From Micromonospora violae (GTDB lineage Bacteria > Actinomycetota > Actinomycetes > Mycobacteriales > Micromonosporaceae), in assembly GCF_004217135.1 (NCBI RefSeq), contig NZ_SHKK01000001.1:6634001-6698000 (forward strand): a stretch of 64,000 bases of DNA, written 5' to 3'. A program made the translations under genes and the position numbers. Shown in pieces: positions 53,786 to 64,000 of the stretch. The notes beneath the pieces were generated by a model. The model worked only from the letters and a program-made list of their open reading frames with translations, did not search any database and was not told the DNA's origin. The number at the start of each line of letters is the position of its first letter. Within the stretch, counting starts at the first letter, position 1.

Positions 53786-53816
53786 GGTTCGAGACTGTCT
53801 AGGGGAGCGTTGATCC

Positions 53817-56741
<2,925 letters not shown>

Positions 56742-56755
56742 GCGACAGCCTCTGA

Positions 56756-56792
56756 GCGACGGGTCCCGGCCGACCAGGCCGGGGCCCGTCGC
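56756..56792 (+). terminator. Terminator of secA
   Basis: GCGACGGGTCCCGGCC (56756-56771), loop GACCA, GGCCGGGGCCCGTCGC (56777-56792), followed by TGTCTTCC. Confidence 0.8.
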
Positions 56793-56857
56793 TGTCTTCC
56801 AGCCCTGCCCGGCGGACAAACCGCCCACCTCGGCGCGTTTCCCGCGGCCCACCCCGA

Positions 56858-56934
56858 TGATCCACTCGCCTTTCAGGAAAGCGGGCCATCCCCGCCGGCC
56901 GGACAACCCGGTTTCCTGAAACCCGAGTGGATCA
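56858..56934. repeat. Family B inverted repeat, copy 2
   Basis: Left arm TGATCCACTCGCCTTTCAGG (from 56858) pairs with CCTGAAACCCGAGTGGATCA (ending 56934), with inner GCGGG/CCCGG. Two mismatched bases in about 28. Confidence 0.8.
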
Positions 56935-56979
56935 CCCTATCCAGCCCGGTGTGGCCCTGCCCGGTCGTTGTCTGGCTCA

Positions 56980-57215
56980 GTTCGGCGTCGGCCGGTCCGG
57001 CCCGGCCTTGGTCCGGTCCGGTTTGGTCCTGGCCCCGGCGTGGTTGCCCCGGCGTGGCCGGGCCGGTGTGGCCCGGCGTGGGCCGCCCCTGGCTCGGCGT
57101 GCTCTGGGTGGTTCGGCGTCGGCCGGGCTGGCCCGGCCCGGCGGGTGCTCGCGTTTGCCTGGTCTGGCTCGGGTCGGGGTGCGTGCCCTGGCCTTGTTCG
57201 GGGGGTGCTCGCCCT
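56980..57215. other. Adenine-free low-complexity stretch
   Basis: 236 bases of the plus strand contain no A at all. The sequence is built from GGCCGG, GGCGTGG and TGGTCC-like words, and TTCGGCGTCGGCCGG occurs twice (about 56981 and 57112). No credible gene on either strand. With the flanking repeat and terminator it makes up the 545-base gap between secA and the Rv3235-family gene. Confidence 0.7.
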
Positions 57216-57286
57216 AACCTGGCCTGGCCCGGGTGCTCGCCTCGGGGCCGGCCGGTGTGGGCGGGGTTGGGGATCGACCGGGGTGG

Positions 57287-57898
57287 TCAGAGCACGTGTA
57301 GGGCGGTGCAGAGCCAACGGCCCCGGCGATGCTCAATGCGTAACGCCATTGCCCAGCTTCGGCCGCCCGCGCCGGTGAGGACGGCTGCCGCCTCCACCGC
57401 GGTCTCCCGGGGTTCGCAGACTCGCAGGCGTAGCAACCGGACCTGTGGCCGGCCGCTGCGGCGGCGAGATGTCCCGGCCCGGCCGGATGCGCGGGCGAGT
57501 TCGGAAAGCAGGTCGCCCGCTCGGGCCGGGTCGAGCAGCGCTCGTACCTGGGTTGGTGAGCGGTAACCGTTGATCACTTCCAGGCAGGTGCCGACGAAGC
57601 GGTGCGCGGCTCGGGTGGTTTCCGGGGCGGTCGCCAGCGGCAACGACGCGACCGGGTGGGTGGCGGTGGACCGGGTGGGCACCGGGCGCAGGGCTGCTCG
57701 CCGCTCCGGCGGTCGGACGGGGTTGGGTCGGACGGGGCTGGGTCGGGTGGAGGCGAACAGGTCGAGGGCGAGCTGACCGTCGGTCGGTGCCTGCCAGTAC
57801 GACTCGTCGGTCTCGTCGACGTACGGCGGGTCAAAGGGCGGGACGGGGCGCAGCCGCACGGGTGGTCGGGAAGGACCGGGTCGCGCTCCGCTCATCAT
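57287..57898 (-). CDS. Rv3235-family protein
   Basis: A 203-residue protein of the actinobacterial Rv3235 family, found near secA. The N-terminal 80 residues are Pro-rich and variable (RPPVRLRPVPPFDPPYVDE); the conserved part (about 95-203) includes ATAPETTRAAHRFVGTCLEV, INGYRSPTQVRALLDP and the C-terminal beta-rich VRLLRLRVCEPRETAVEAAA and RWLCTALHVL. Function unknown. Start ATG 57898; a second ATG follows at once. Confidence 0.8.
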   Translation of the reverse strand: MMSGARPGPSRPPVRLRPVPPFDPPYVDETDESYWQAPTDGQLALDLFASTRPSPVRPNPVRPPERRAALRPVPTRSTATHPVASLPLATAPETTRAAHRFVGTCLEVINGYRSPTQVRALLDPARAGDLLSELARASGRAGTSRRRSGRPQVRLLRLRVCEPRETAVEAAAVLTGAGGRSWAMALRIEHRRGRWLCTALHVL

Positions 57899-58007
57899 TG
57901 CCCCCAGGATCTTGCGTTTACCTTCGTTTGCCTCCGGCAGGCTCGATTCTGGACGACAGAATTGCCTCGGTCAATGGCTTCGTGGCAGCCGTCGCCCGAC
58001 AAGCAGG

Positions 58008-58084
58008 TGATCCACTCGGGTTTCTTGATAACGCGGTATCCCGGCGAGCTTGATACCCCGACTTCCGTAAAGCCGAGTGGATCA
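58008..58084. repeat. Family B inverted repeat, copy 3
   Basis: Ends TGATCCACTCGG (58008) and CCGAGTGGATCA (to 58084) pair; the middle arms are less perfect than in the other copies (GGTATC/GATACC inside). Confidence 0.7.
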
Positions 58085-58114
58085 TGCTCGTGCGCGCCCC
58101 TCGCCGGGCCGGAC

Positions 58115-58178
58115 GGGCCGTACAGGGTGGGCCGGGCAGGACGGGCCGGACAGGACGGGCCGTGCAGGACGGGCTGCG
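58115..58178. repeat. 14-bp tandem repeat, about 4.5 units
   Basis: GGGCCG recurs every 14 bases at 58115, 58129, 58143 and 58157, with a variant at 58171; unit GGGCCG-N2-CAGGAC. It lies just beyond the stop of the minus-strand HTH gene. Confidence 0.75.
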
Positions 58179-58186
58179 CGGGACCT

Positions 58187-58414
58187 CTACTCCGGGTCGC
58201 GGTCGATCAGCGGGTTGCTCTGCACCCAGTCGGCGGTCTCGTCGTACTTGCGCGCTATGTACTCTTCCAGCCGGGCGCGTTCGACGCGCCACTGGCCGCG
58301 CCCGCCGATCTTGATCGCCGGCAGTTCGCCGCTGCGCACCATGTGGTAGACCTGCGAATCCGACACGTTGAGCTCGGTCGCCACGTCGGAGAGCAGCAGG
58401 AACCTCGGCTCCAC
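58187..58414 (-). CDS. Small helix-turn-helix (excisionase/MerR-type) DNA-binding protein
   Basis: A 75-residue protein consisting of one winged HTH of the excisionase type: FLLLSDVATELNVSDSQVYH, MVRSGELPAIKIGGRGQWRV and ERARLEEYIARKYDE. It resembles BldC-like or phage Xis-like regulators, but no prophage genes surround it, so it is probably a chromosomal regulator kept near secA in actinomycetes. GTG 58414 has GGGAG six bases upstream on the minus strand. Confidence 0.85.
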   Translation of the reverse strand: MEPRFLLLSDVATELNVSDSQVYHMVRSGELPAIKIGGRGQWRVERARLEEYIARKYDETADWVQSNPLIDRDPE

Positions 58415-58630
58415 AGAAACTCCCGGGGTTGACGTCGTTTGGCTCAGTTTGCCACCGACAGCCCTGTCCGCCCAGCGCCGGACCGGGCCGGTGGCGGGTT
58501 GACCGTGCGGGACACACCGGCTGGGAACTTCCTCCGACCGGAGGTGGGGTGTATGACGGTCACGGCGTGCGGCATGATCTGCGCCCGTGCCGGCGGCCGC
58601 CGGTGGAGGACGATGCGGGGGAGACAACCG

Positions 58631-59140
58631 GTGACCGACGAGCTTGTCCGGGTGTACGTGCCGGCGACCGTACCGATGCTGGCCCGGCTGCGGGAGGAGG
58701 GCCTCGCCGCCGGTGAGGCGCACGCCGTGACCCCGGCGCTGCGCGAGTGGTACGCCGAGGGCGATGAGGAGGAGTTGGAGTACGTGGCGTTCACCCGGGC
58801 TGCCCAGGACGCCCTGCACCTGCTCCGGGCCGACCCGACCGCTCCCCGCCGTCGCGTCGTCGTCTCCGTCGACCTGCCGTCGGGCGCGATCGGACGCGGC
58901 GACGGTGAGCTGGGCTCCAGCACCGTGATGTTGACCGACGCTGTGCCGGTGGGCGCTGTCGCGGCCATCCATGTGGACGGCGCGGACGCGGCCGAGGAGG
59001 TTGGCGCGGCGGCGGACGTGGTGGCCGAGGCGGCCGCTGGTGACCCCGACGCCCAGTTCACCGTCGATGGCGCCGAGGACCACGAGCTGGAGTGGTACGA
59101 CGTGACGGAGCTGGACCAGGTGCTCCGCGCGGCCGACTGA
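58631..59140 (+). CDS. DUF6912-like conserved protein
   Basis: A 169-residue acidic protein. Visible features: [20 protein letters not shown] at the start, [20 protein letters not shown] in the middle, [10 protein letters not shown] and a C-terminal [16 protein letters not shown]. It matches a conserved actinobacterial family (DUF6912) found near secA. No catalytic motif is seen and the function is unknown. GTG 58631 has GGGGGA about 10 bases upstream. Divergent from the HTH gene, sharing a 216-base upstream region. Confidence 0.75.
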   Translation: MTDELVRVYVPATVPMLARLREEGLAAGEAHAVTPALREWYAEGDEEELEYVAFTRAAQDALHLLRADPTAPRRRVVVSVDLPSGAIGRGDGELGSSTVMLTDAVPVGAVAAIHVDGADAAEEVGAAADVVAEAAAGDPDAQFTVDGAEDHELEWYDVTELDQVLRAAD

Positions 59141-59255
59141 GCCGAACCTTGACACCGCCGACTGAGCCGGCCACCCGCCCCGGCCACCGGCCGCAGCGAG
59201 ACACCGCCCTGGCGGCAGCCGGACACCGGCAGCCGGAGCCGGACACCACTCGGCG

Positions 59256-60389
59256 TCAGCGGGCCGGGTCCGCCTTCGTCGAGTCGGCGTTGGCGGTCTC
59301 AGCTGCGCCGCCGTCGAACGCCTCGGCCGGGTCCGCGTCGAACGCCTCGGCGTAGCCCGGCTTGTCGTCCTCCGGGTCGACCTGGTCGGCGGCTGGGCGG
59401 GGGTCGGCGGCTGGCTCGTCGTCGTCGCTCTGGGCGGGGCTGAGCGTGCGGCCGAACGCGATGAGCGCGGTCAACGCCCCCACGAAGAGCACCCAGATGC
59501 CGTTGTCCACCCGCGAGGTGCCCAGCGAGGTCTGCGCCACCGCGTCCGCCTCGCTGAGCGCGCTGGCGAGGTCGAGCAGCGACCGGCCACCGATCCGGAT
59601 GATCACCTCGGCGAGCAGCAGGAGGAGCCCCGGGCCGGCCCCGGCGAGCAGGTACGCCGGCCAGCGCAACGCCGGGGTTCCGGGGTCGCGGCGGACGGCT
59701 CGACGCCGGGCCCAGGTCAGGTAGCCGAAGGCCAGGAGCCCGGCCAGCAGCCCGGCGACGAGCGATTCGGTACGGGACACCCACTTGGCCGCGTTGATCA
59801 ACGATTCTTGGCTGTCGCCGGCGCCGAAGAGGTCGAAGAGCGGGTCCCGGGCGCGGCTGAACGCGACCACGAAGATCAGCGTGCCCAGCGCGGCGGTGAC
59901 CACCGCACCGATCGCCGGTGCGGTCCGCGCGGCGGCCAGCGCGCCCCCGATGATCGCGGCGGCGGCCGTGGTGCCGGCGATCACGTTGGTGGTGGACGTG
60001 TCGAAGTAGGTGAGGTTGATGGCCACCGCGGCAGCGAGCCCGACCAGCATTCCGCCGCCGATCGCGCCGGCGAAGCGCAGGGTGGCCCAGTCGCCGTAAC
60101 GGCGGGCCAGCAGGTTGCCGCCGGCCAGCGCGACGGCCGCCCCGGCCACCAGCGCGGCTGAGATCACGCCGGGCAGGGCGAACGCGGAGAGACTGATCGC
60201 GGTGACGCCGGCCGCCGCCGAGGCGATCGCCTCCCGGGTGGACCAGAGCATGGCGGCCAGCCACCCGAGCGCCAGCAGTGCGAGCACTGCCGCGCCGGGC
60301 GCGGGCAGCGGTCGGCTGTCGGTGCTGGCCGTGTCGACCGCCGGCTCGTCCGACTCGGCGGCCGGGACGCGGCCTGGCTGCTTGGTCAT
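59256..60389 (-). CDS. Polytopic membrane protein
   Basis: A 377-residue protein with about nine hydrophobic segments between residues 32 and 330, a short charged N-terminus and an acidic C-terminal tail (EDDKPGYAEAFDADPAEAFD repeats D-P-A-E-A-F-D). No transporter signature or charged membrane residues that would suggest a family are obvious. ATG 60389 has GGGGAGA just upstream on the minus strand. Divergent from pruA across a 394-base gap. Confidence 0.7.
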   Translation of the reverse strand: MTKQPGRVPAAESDEPAVDTASTDSRPLPAPGAAVLALLALGWLAAMLWSTREAIASAAAGVTAISLSAFALPGVISAALVAGAAVALAGGNLLARRYGDWATLRFAGAIGGGMLVGLAAAVAINLTYFDTSTTNVIAGTTAAAAIIGGALAAARTAPAIGAVVTAALGTLIFVVAFSRARDPLFDLFGAGDSQESLINAAKWVSRTESLVAGLLAGLLAFGYLTWARRRAVRRDPGTPALRWPAYLLAGAGPGLLLLLAEVIIRIGGRSLLDLASALSEADAVAQTSLGTSRVDNGIWVLFVGALTALIAFGRTLSPAQSDDDEPAADPRPAADQVDPEDDKPGYAEAFDADPAEAFDGGAAETANADSTKADPAR

Positions 60390-60783
60390 CGTCTCCCCTT
60401 CGAGGCGGCAGGTCACCGACCATTCAGGGTACGCGGGCCCGTTGGGCCGTCCGCCGCCCCGGGACGGCCGGGTGGGACACGGCTCAGCCGGGCTCGACGG
60501 GCAGCTTCCCCGCATGGCGGCGCCCAGGGGTGCCATACCGGGGGCGAGGTGTCGGCCCGACCTGCGGGGGATCGTCGGATCGAGACCGGTCGGTAAGGGG
60601 AGGAGGGGTGGGGCGGTCCTTGGCGTAGGGCGGTGGCGGAGGCGGGTCGTGCGGGGTGTCGTGGGAGAATCACGGGAGGTCCCGCCGCTGCTCGGTCTCC
60701 CGGGCGGCGTCCGGTGTCCGGCCGTCCGGTCGGTGCCCGCGGGTCCGGTTTCGCCACCGCTGTCGAGATCGCCAGGAGCCTTG
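60390..60783. other. Intergenic region between the membrane protein gene and pruA
   Basis: 394 bases rich in CCGG-like words. A long open frame on the plus strand runs through it into pruA but has no protein-like sequence. No clear promoter or operator is seen; GCCAGGAGCC at 60769-60778 holds the pruA ribosome site. Confidence 0.5.
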
Positions 60784-62412
60784 ATGGATGCCGTGTTCTC
60801 CGTTCCCGAGCCGCGCAACGAGCCGGTTCGCAACTACGAGCCGGGCAGCCCCGACCGGGACCGGCTCCAGCGGCGGCTGACCGAGCTCGCCGCCGAGCGC
60901 ATCGACCTGCCGATGACCATCGGCGGTGAGCAGCGGATGGCCGGTGGCGACCCGATCAACGTGGTGCAGCCGCACAAGCACGCCCACGTGCTGGGGGTGA
61001 CCGCGCACGCCACCCACGACGACGCGCGTGCCGCGACCAAGGCGGCGAAGGACGCCGCGCCGATGTGGCGGGCGCTGCCCTTCGAGGAGCGTGCCGCGAT
61101 CTTCCTGCGCGCCGCCGAGCTGCTCGCCGGGCCCTGGCGCGACACCCTCAACGCCGCCACCATGCTCGGCCAGTCGAAGACCGCGATCCAGGCGGAGATC
61201 GACGCGGCGTGCGAGTTCATCGACTTCCTGCGGTTCAACGTGCACTTCGCGCGTCGTCTGCTCGAGGAGCAGCCGGCGTCCTCGCCCGGCGTCTGGAACC
61301 GCTTCGACCACCGCCCGCTGGAGGGCTTCGTCTACGCGGTCACCCCGTTCAACTTCACCGCCATCGCCGGTAACCTGCCGTCGGCGCCCGCTCTGCTGGG
61401 CAACACGGTGGTCTGGAAGCCGGGCCCGACCCAGCAGTTCGCCGCGCACTTCACCATGCGGCTGTTCGAGGCCGCCGGCCTGCCGCCCGGTGTGATCAAC
61501 ATGGTCACCGGCCGGGGCGAGGAGGTCTCCGATGTCGTGCTCGCCGACCCGGATCTGGCCGGCATCCACTTCACCGGTTCGACGAAGGTCTTCCAGCAGT
61601 TGTGGCGGACCGTGGGCGACAACATCGCCCGTTACCGGGGCTACCCGCGTCTGGTCGGCGAGACCGGCGGCAAGGACTTCGTCGTCGCGCACACCAGCGC
61701 CGACGTGGACGCCCTGCACACCGCGCTGATCCGCGGCGCGTACGAGTACCAGGGTCAGAAGTGCTCGGCGGCCTCCCGGGCGTACGTGCCGCGCTCGATC
61801 TGGGAGGGTGGCCTGCGGGACCGCCTGGCCGCGACCGTCGAGTCGCTGACCTACGGTGACGTGGCCGACTTCAGCAACTTCGGTGGCGCCGTGATCGACG
61901 ACAAGGCGTTCGCCCGGCACACTGCGGCGCTGGAGCTGATCGCCGGCGACGACAGCTGCCGGGTGCTGGCCGGTGGCACCGCCGACGACTCGGTCGGCTA
62001 CTTCGTGCGACCGACGCTCTTCGAGTGCGGCGACGCCGCCCACGAGACCTTCACCACCGAGTACTTCGGGCCGATCCTGGGCGTGCACGTGTTCGACGAC
62101 GCCCGTTTCGACGAGGTGGTCGCACAGGCCGAGTCGATCGCCCCGTACGCGCTGACCGGCTCGGTGTTCGCCACCGATCGCCGGGTCGTCGAGTCGGTCG
62201 GCGAGCGGATGCGGTACGCGGCTGGCAACTTCTACATCAACGACAAGCCGACCGGCGCGGTGGTCGGGCAGCAGCCCTTCGGTGGCGCCCGCGCCAGCGG
62301 CACCAACGACAAGGCGGGCTCCTGGCTCAACCTGGTCCGCTGGATCTCCCCGCGGACGATCAAGGAGACCTTCGTGCCGCCGACCGACCACACGTACCCC
62401 CACATGGGCTGA
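60784..62412 (+). CDS. pruA: L-glutamate gamma-semialdehyde dehydrogenase
   Basis: Oxidises glutamate semialdehyde (from proline via pyrroline-5-carboxylate) to glutamate with NAD. The 542-residue protein has the aldehyde dehydrogenase fold: TPFNFTAIAGNLPSAPAL, FTGSTKVFQQLW, the catalytic glutamate in LVGETGGKDF, catalytic Cys327 in GQKCSAASR and EYFGPILGVHVF. The length and the N-terminal PVRNYEPGSPDR match stand-alone PruA. ATG 60784 has AGGAG upstream. The proline dehydrogenase gene is not beside it. Confidence 0.96.
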   Translation: MDAVFSVPEPRNEPVRNYEPGSPDRDRLQRRLTELAAERIDLPMTIGGEQRMAGGDPINVVQPHKHAHVLGVTAHATHDDARAATKAAKDAAPMWRALPFEERAAIFLRAAELLAGPWRDTLNAATMLGQSKTAIQAEIDAACEFIDFLRFNVHFARRLLEEQPASSPGVWNRFDHRPLEGFVYAVTPFNFTAIAGNLPSAPALLGNTVVWKPGPTQQFAAHFTMRLFEAAGLPPGVINMVTGRGEEVSDVVLADPDLAGIHFTGSTKVFQQLWRTVGDNIARYRGYPRLVGETGGKDFVVAHTSADVDALHTALIRGAYEYQGQKCSAASRAYVPRSIWEGGLRDRLAATVESLTYGDVADFSNFGGAVIDDKAFARHTAALELIAGDDSCRVLAGGTADDSVGYFVRPTLFECGDAAHETFTTEYFGPILGVHVFDDARFDEVVAQAESIAPYALTGSVFATDRRVVESVGERMRYAAGNFYINDKPTGAVVGQQPFGGARASGTNDKAGSWLNLVRWISPRTIKETFVPPTDHTYPHMG

Positions 62413-62422
62413 CCGGCGAGGA

Positions 62423-62453
62423 CCGCCGGCGGCGCGCGTGACGCCGCCGGCGG
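62423..62453 (+). terminator. Terminator of pruA
   Basis: CCGCCGGCGGCG (62423-62434), loop CGCGTGA, CGCCGCCGGCGG (62442-62453), eleven bases after the stop codon. Confidence 0.75.
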
Positions 62454-62586
62454 GTGCCCGGATGTCGCAATCCATCGATAGTCCTCAACGGACAGTCTGT
62501 GGCCGACAGTGCACTTAGGAAGTCCTGTCGGGTGGCAAACCGGCAAATCCTGGACGCCGCGTGCGCAAAGTGGCAGCGTAGTGGGC

Positions 62587-63102
62587 ATGGCGGATTCCGG
62601 AGTCAACCCTACGGCGGCGGCCCTGCTCGGCCTCCTCCACGAGGGCCCGATGACAGGCGGTCAGTTGATGGCCGCCGCTGAGCGCCGTCTGGCGCCGTAC
62701 TGGTCGATGACCCGCAGTCAGGTGTACCGCGAGTTGCCGGTGCTGGCTGAGCGAGGTTTTGTGCGGCTCGGCAAGCCGGGCCCGCGGATGAGCCAGCCGT
62801 ACGCACTGACTGCCAGCGGAAAGCGGACGTTCTCCCGCTGGCTCGCGGAGAACCCGGGGCGGGACACCATCCGCAACCCGATAGCGCTCCGCATGGCCTT
62901 CGGCAACCTGCACTCCGCCAGCCAGCTCAAGGGCCTGTACGCCTCGGCCAATGAATATCACACCGAGGCCCTCGCCCAGGTCCGGGAGCAGGTGAAGAAC
63001 GCCAAACGGGAAGGCGACACGTACGACGCCAGCGCGTTGGAGTTCGCCGTCGCCTACCACAAGGCGGCCCTGTCCTGGCTGAAGTCCGCCCCCGTCGGGT
63101 GA
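62587..63102 (+). CDS. PadR-family transcriptional regulator
   Basis: A 171-residue PadR/Vir-type regulator. N-terminal winged helix (AALLGLLHEGPMTGGQLMAA, then WSMTRSQVYRELPVLAERGF and RMSQPYALTASGKRTFSRWL) and a C-terminal helical dimerisation domain (about 95-171). ATG 62587 is the best start. The upstream 130 bases contain an ACAGTCTGT dyad and a GATAGTCC hexamer that could belong to its promoter and self-operator. Ligand and targets unknown. Confidence 0.88.
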   Translation: MADSGVNPTAAALLGLLHEGPMTGGQLMAAAERRLAPYWSMTRSQVYRELPVLAERGFVRLGKPGPRMSQPYALTASGKRTFSRWLAENPGRDTIRNPIALRMAFGNLHSASQLKGLYASANEYHTEALAQVREQVKNAKREGDTYDASALEFAVAYHKAALSWLKSAPVG

Positions 63103-63152
63103 TCTTCGGCGGGTTCGCGCATAGGGAACGAGCTGCTCCGCTCCCGGCACAG

Positions 63153-63158
63153 TACGCT
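63153..63158 (+). promoter_or_regulatory. -10 hexamer TACGCT, near-leaderless prfB
   Basis: TACGCT ends eight bases before the GTG at 63167, with no ribosome site. Confidence 0.45.
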
Positions 63159-63166
63159 TGTCTGTC

Positions 63167-64000
63167 GTGACCGCTGCCGATTACGCCGAACAGCTCAAGG
63201 AACTCGACGCGACCCTGCGAAACATCGAGGCCGTCCTCAACATCGACCGGCTCCACGAGGACAAGGCCCGCCTTGAGCAGGAGGCCTCCGCCCCCGACCT
63301 GTGGGACGACCAGGCCAAGGCCCAACAGGTGACCTCGCAGCTGTCGTACGTCAACGGCGAGATCAGCAAGCTGGGCAGCCTGCGTTCCGGCCTCGACGAC
63401 GCCCAGGTGTTGCTGGAGCTGGCCGAGGCCGAGGCCGACCCGGGTGTGTTGACCGAGGTCGAGTCGGAGATCACCGGGCTGACCAAGGCCATCCAGGAGA
63501 TGGAGGTCCGCACCCTGCTCTCCGGCGAGTACGACTCCCGGGAGGCGCTGGTCGCCATCCGGGCCGGCGCGGGTGGCGTGGACGCGGCGGACTTCGCCGA
63601 GATGTTGCTGCGGATGTACCTGCGCTGGGCGGAGCGGCACGGCTACCCGACCGAGGTCTACGAAACGTCGTACGCCGAGGAGGCGGGCCTGAAGTCGGCC
63701 ACCTTCGCGGTCAAGGTCCCGTACGCGTACGGCACGCTCAGTGTCGAGTCGGGCACGCACCGGCTGGTCCGGATCAGCCCGTTCGACAACCAGGGTCGTC
63801 GGCAGACCAGCTTCGCGGGCGTCGAGGTCCTGCCGGTCACCGAGCAGACCGACCACATCGACATTCCGGAGAACGAGGTCCGGGTCGACGTCTACCGTTC
63901 CTCCGGGCCGGGTGGGCAGAGTGTCAACACCACCGACTCGGCGGTGCGGCTCACGCACATCCCGACCGGCATCGTGGTGACCTGCCAGAACGAGAAGTCC
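63167..64000 (+). CDS. prfB: Peptide chain release factor 2, 5' part
   Basis: Reads UGA and UAA stop codons. 278 codons are present; the 3' end lies beyond the window. The stop-recognition tripeptide SPF is at 204-206 and the GGQ motif at 249-251 in [16 protein letters not shown]. The RF2-type tripeptide and the N-terminal coiled domain separate it from RF1. The frame is continuous from GTG 63167, so the programmed frameshift (in-frame UGA near codon 25) known from E. coli prfB is absent. Confidence 0.96.
   Translation, partial: MTAADYAEQLKELDATLRNIEAVLNIDRLHEDKARLEQEASAPDLWDDQAKAQQVTSQLSYVNGEISKLGSLRSGLDDAQVLLELAEAEADPGVLTEVESEITGLTKAIQEMEVRTLLSGEYDSREALVAIRAGAGGVDAADFAEMLLRMYLRWAERHGYPTEVYETSYAEEAGLKSATFAVKVPYAYGTLSVESGTHRLVRISPFDNQGRRQTSFAGVEVLPVTEQTDHIDIPENEVRVDVYRSSGPGGQSVNTTDSAVRLTHIPTGIVVTCQNEKS

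Noticed and set aside
58115..58178. CRISPR-like periodic repeat
   Set aside because: Units are contiguous at 14 bases with no spacers and no cas genes nearby.
58187..58414. Phage excisionase as a sign of an integrated element
   Set aside because: No integrase, attachment sites or phage genes in the neighbourhood; such HTH genes occur near secA in other actinomycetes.
60115..60783. N-terminal extension of pruA by about 220 residues
   Set aside because: The in-frame upstream sequence is Arg/Pro/Gly-rich without domain pattern, and ATG 60784 with AGGAG fits the PruA N-terminus.
63167..63260. Programmed +1 frameshift in prfB
   Set aside because: The reading frame is continuous from GTG 63167; no in-frame TGA is present.

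Overview
The window is high-GC actinomycete DNA, most consistent with Micromonospora or a close relative in the Micromonosporaceae. This rests on gene order and gene content (WhiB, MtrA-MtrB-LpqB, FbiC/CofD/CofE for coenzyme F420, long-form Hpf, Rv3235-family and DUF3499/Trm112-type proteins), GTG starts and leaderless genes. Most of it is a conserved chromosomal block, in the order manC - cofE/cofD - whiB - DUF3499 - manB - SIS isomerase - CDF - manA - ahcY - mtrAB - lpqB - comF - hpf - secA - prfB, broken by lineage-specific insertions. No rRNA, tRNA, CRISPR array, phage or classical insertion sequence was recognised.

Layout. 1-4610: end of a TIGR03089-type adenylating protein (minus strand), a GT4 glycosyltransferase, manC, a Nudix hydrolase, a frameshifted mini-gene and an ArsR-like regulator. 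4631-10740: F420 genes cofE-cofD (minus), a membrane protein with TQ repeats, fbiC. 11198-12488: whiB, a degenerate zincin, a DUF3499 protein. 12728-16756: a polyamine-type ABC transporter operon. 17026-19020: a G5-Excalibur secreted protein and a DUF559-like gene bracketed by inverted repeats.

19286-23897 is a five-gene set resembling a vancomycin-resistance locus: VanR/VanS-like regulators, a fold-type-II PLP enzyme of the serine racemase/threonine dehydratase family, a D-Ala-D-X ligase and a VanX-like dipeptidase. The combination suggests a D-Ala-D-Ser (VanC/E/G-like) scheme built with an unrelated kind of racemase. A secreted duplicated beta-barrel protein follows.

24719-32258 is a polymorphic-toxin island: a divergent three-domain immunity/deaminase-type protein, a YbaB-like protein, a WXG100-like protein, a 1451-residue toxin carrying both a papain-like (glutamine deamidase type) domain and a C-terminal RelA/SpoT-like domain, a candidate immunity protein whose tail is homologous to the toxin tail, and one unknown gene.

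32312-41526: small membrane protein, endonuclease V, secreted/membrane protein, then manB, Trm112-like protein, SIS isomerase, cation efflux protein, manA and ahcY. 41629-45317: small membrane protein and the efeUOB iron-uptake operon with an IdeR/DmdR-type iron box. 45459-51324: mtrA-mtrB-lpqB-comF-hpf. 51388-53648: two double-GNAT genes. 53817-64000: secA, Rv3235-family protein, HTH protein, DUF6912-like protein, membrane protein, pruA, PadR regulator and the 5' part of prfB.

Two families of intergenic inverted repeats are scattered through the window: family A, arms with core GATCATGGAGTTGTGG, at 7845, 17846, 18944 and 51342; family B, ends TGATCCACTCG/CGAGTGGATCA, at 32549, 56858 and 58008. 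Many genes have a TANNNT -10 hexamer 6-8 bases before the start codon, i.e. they look leaderless.
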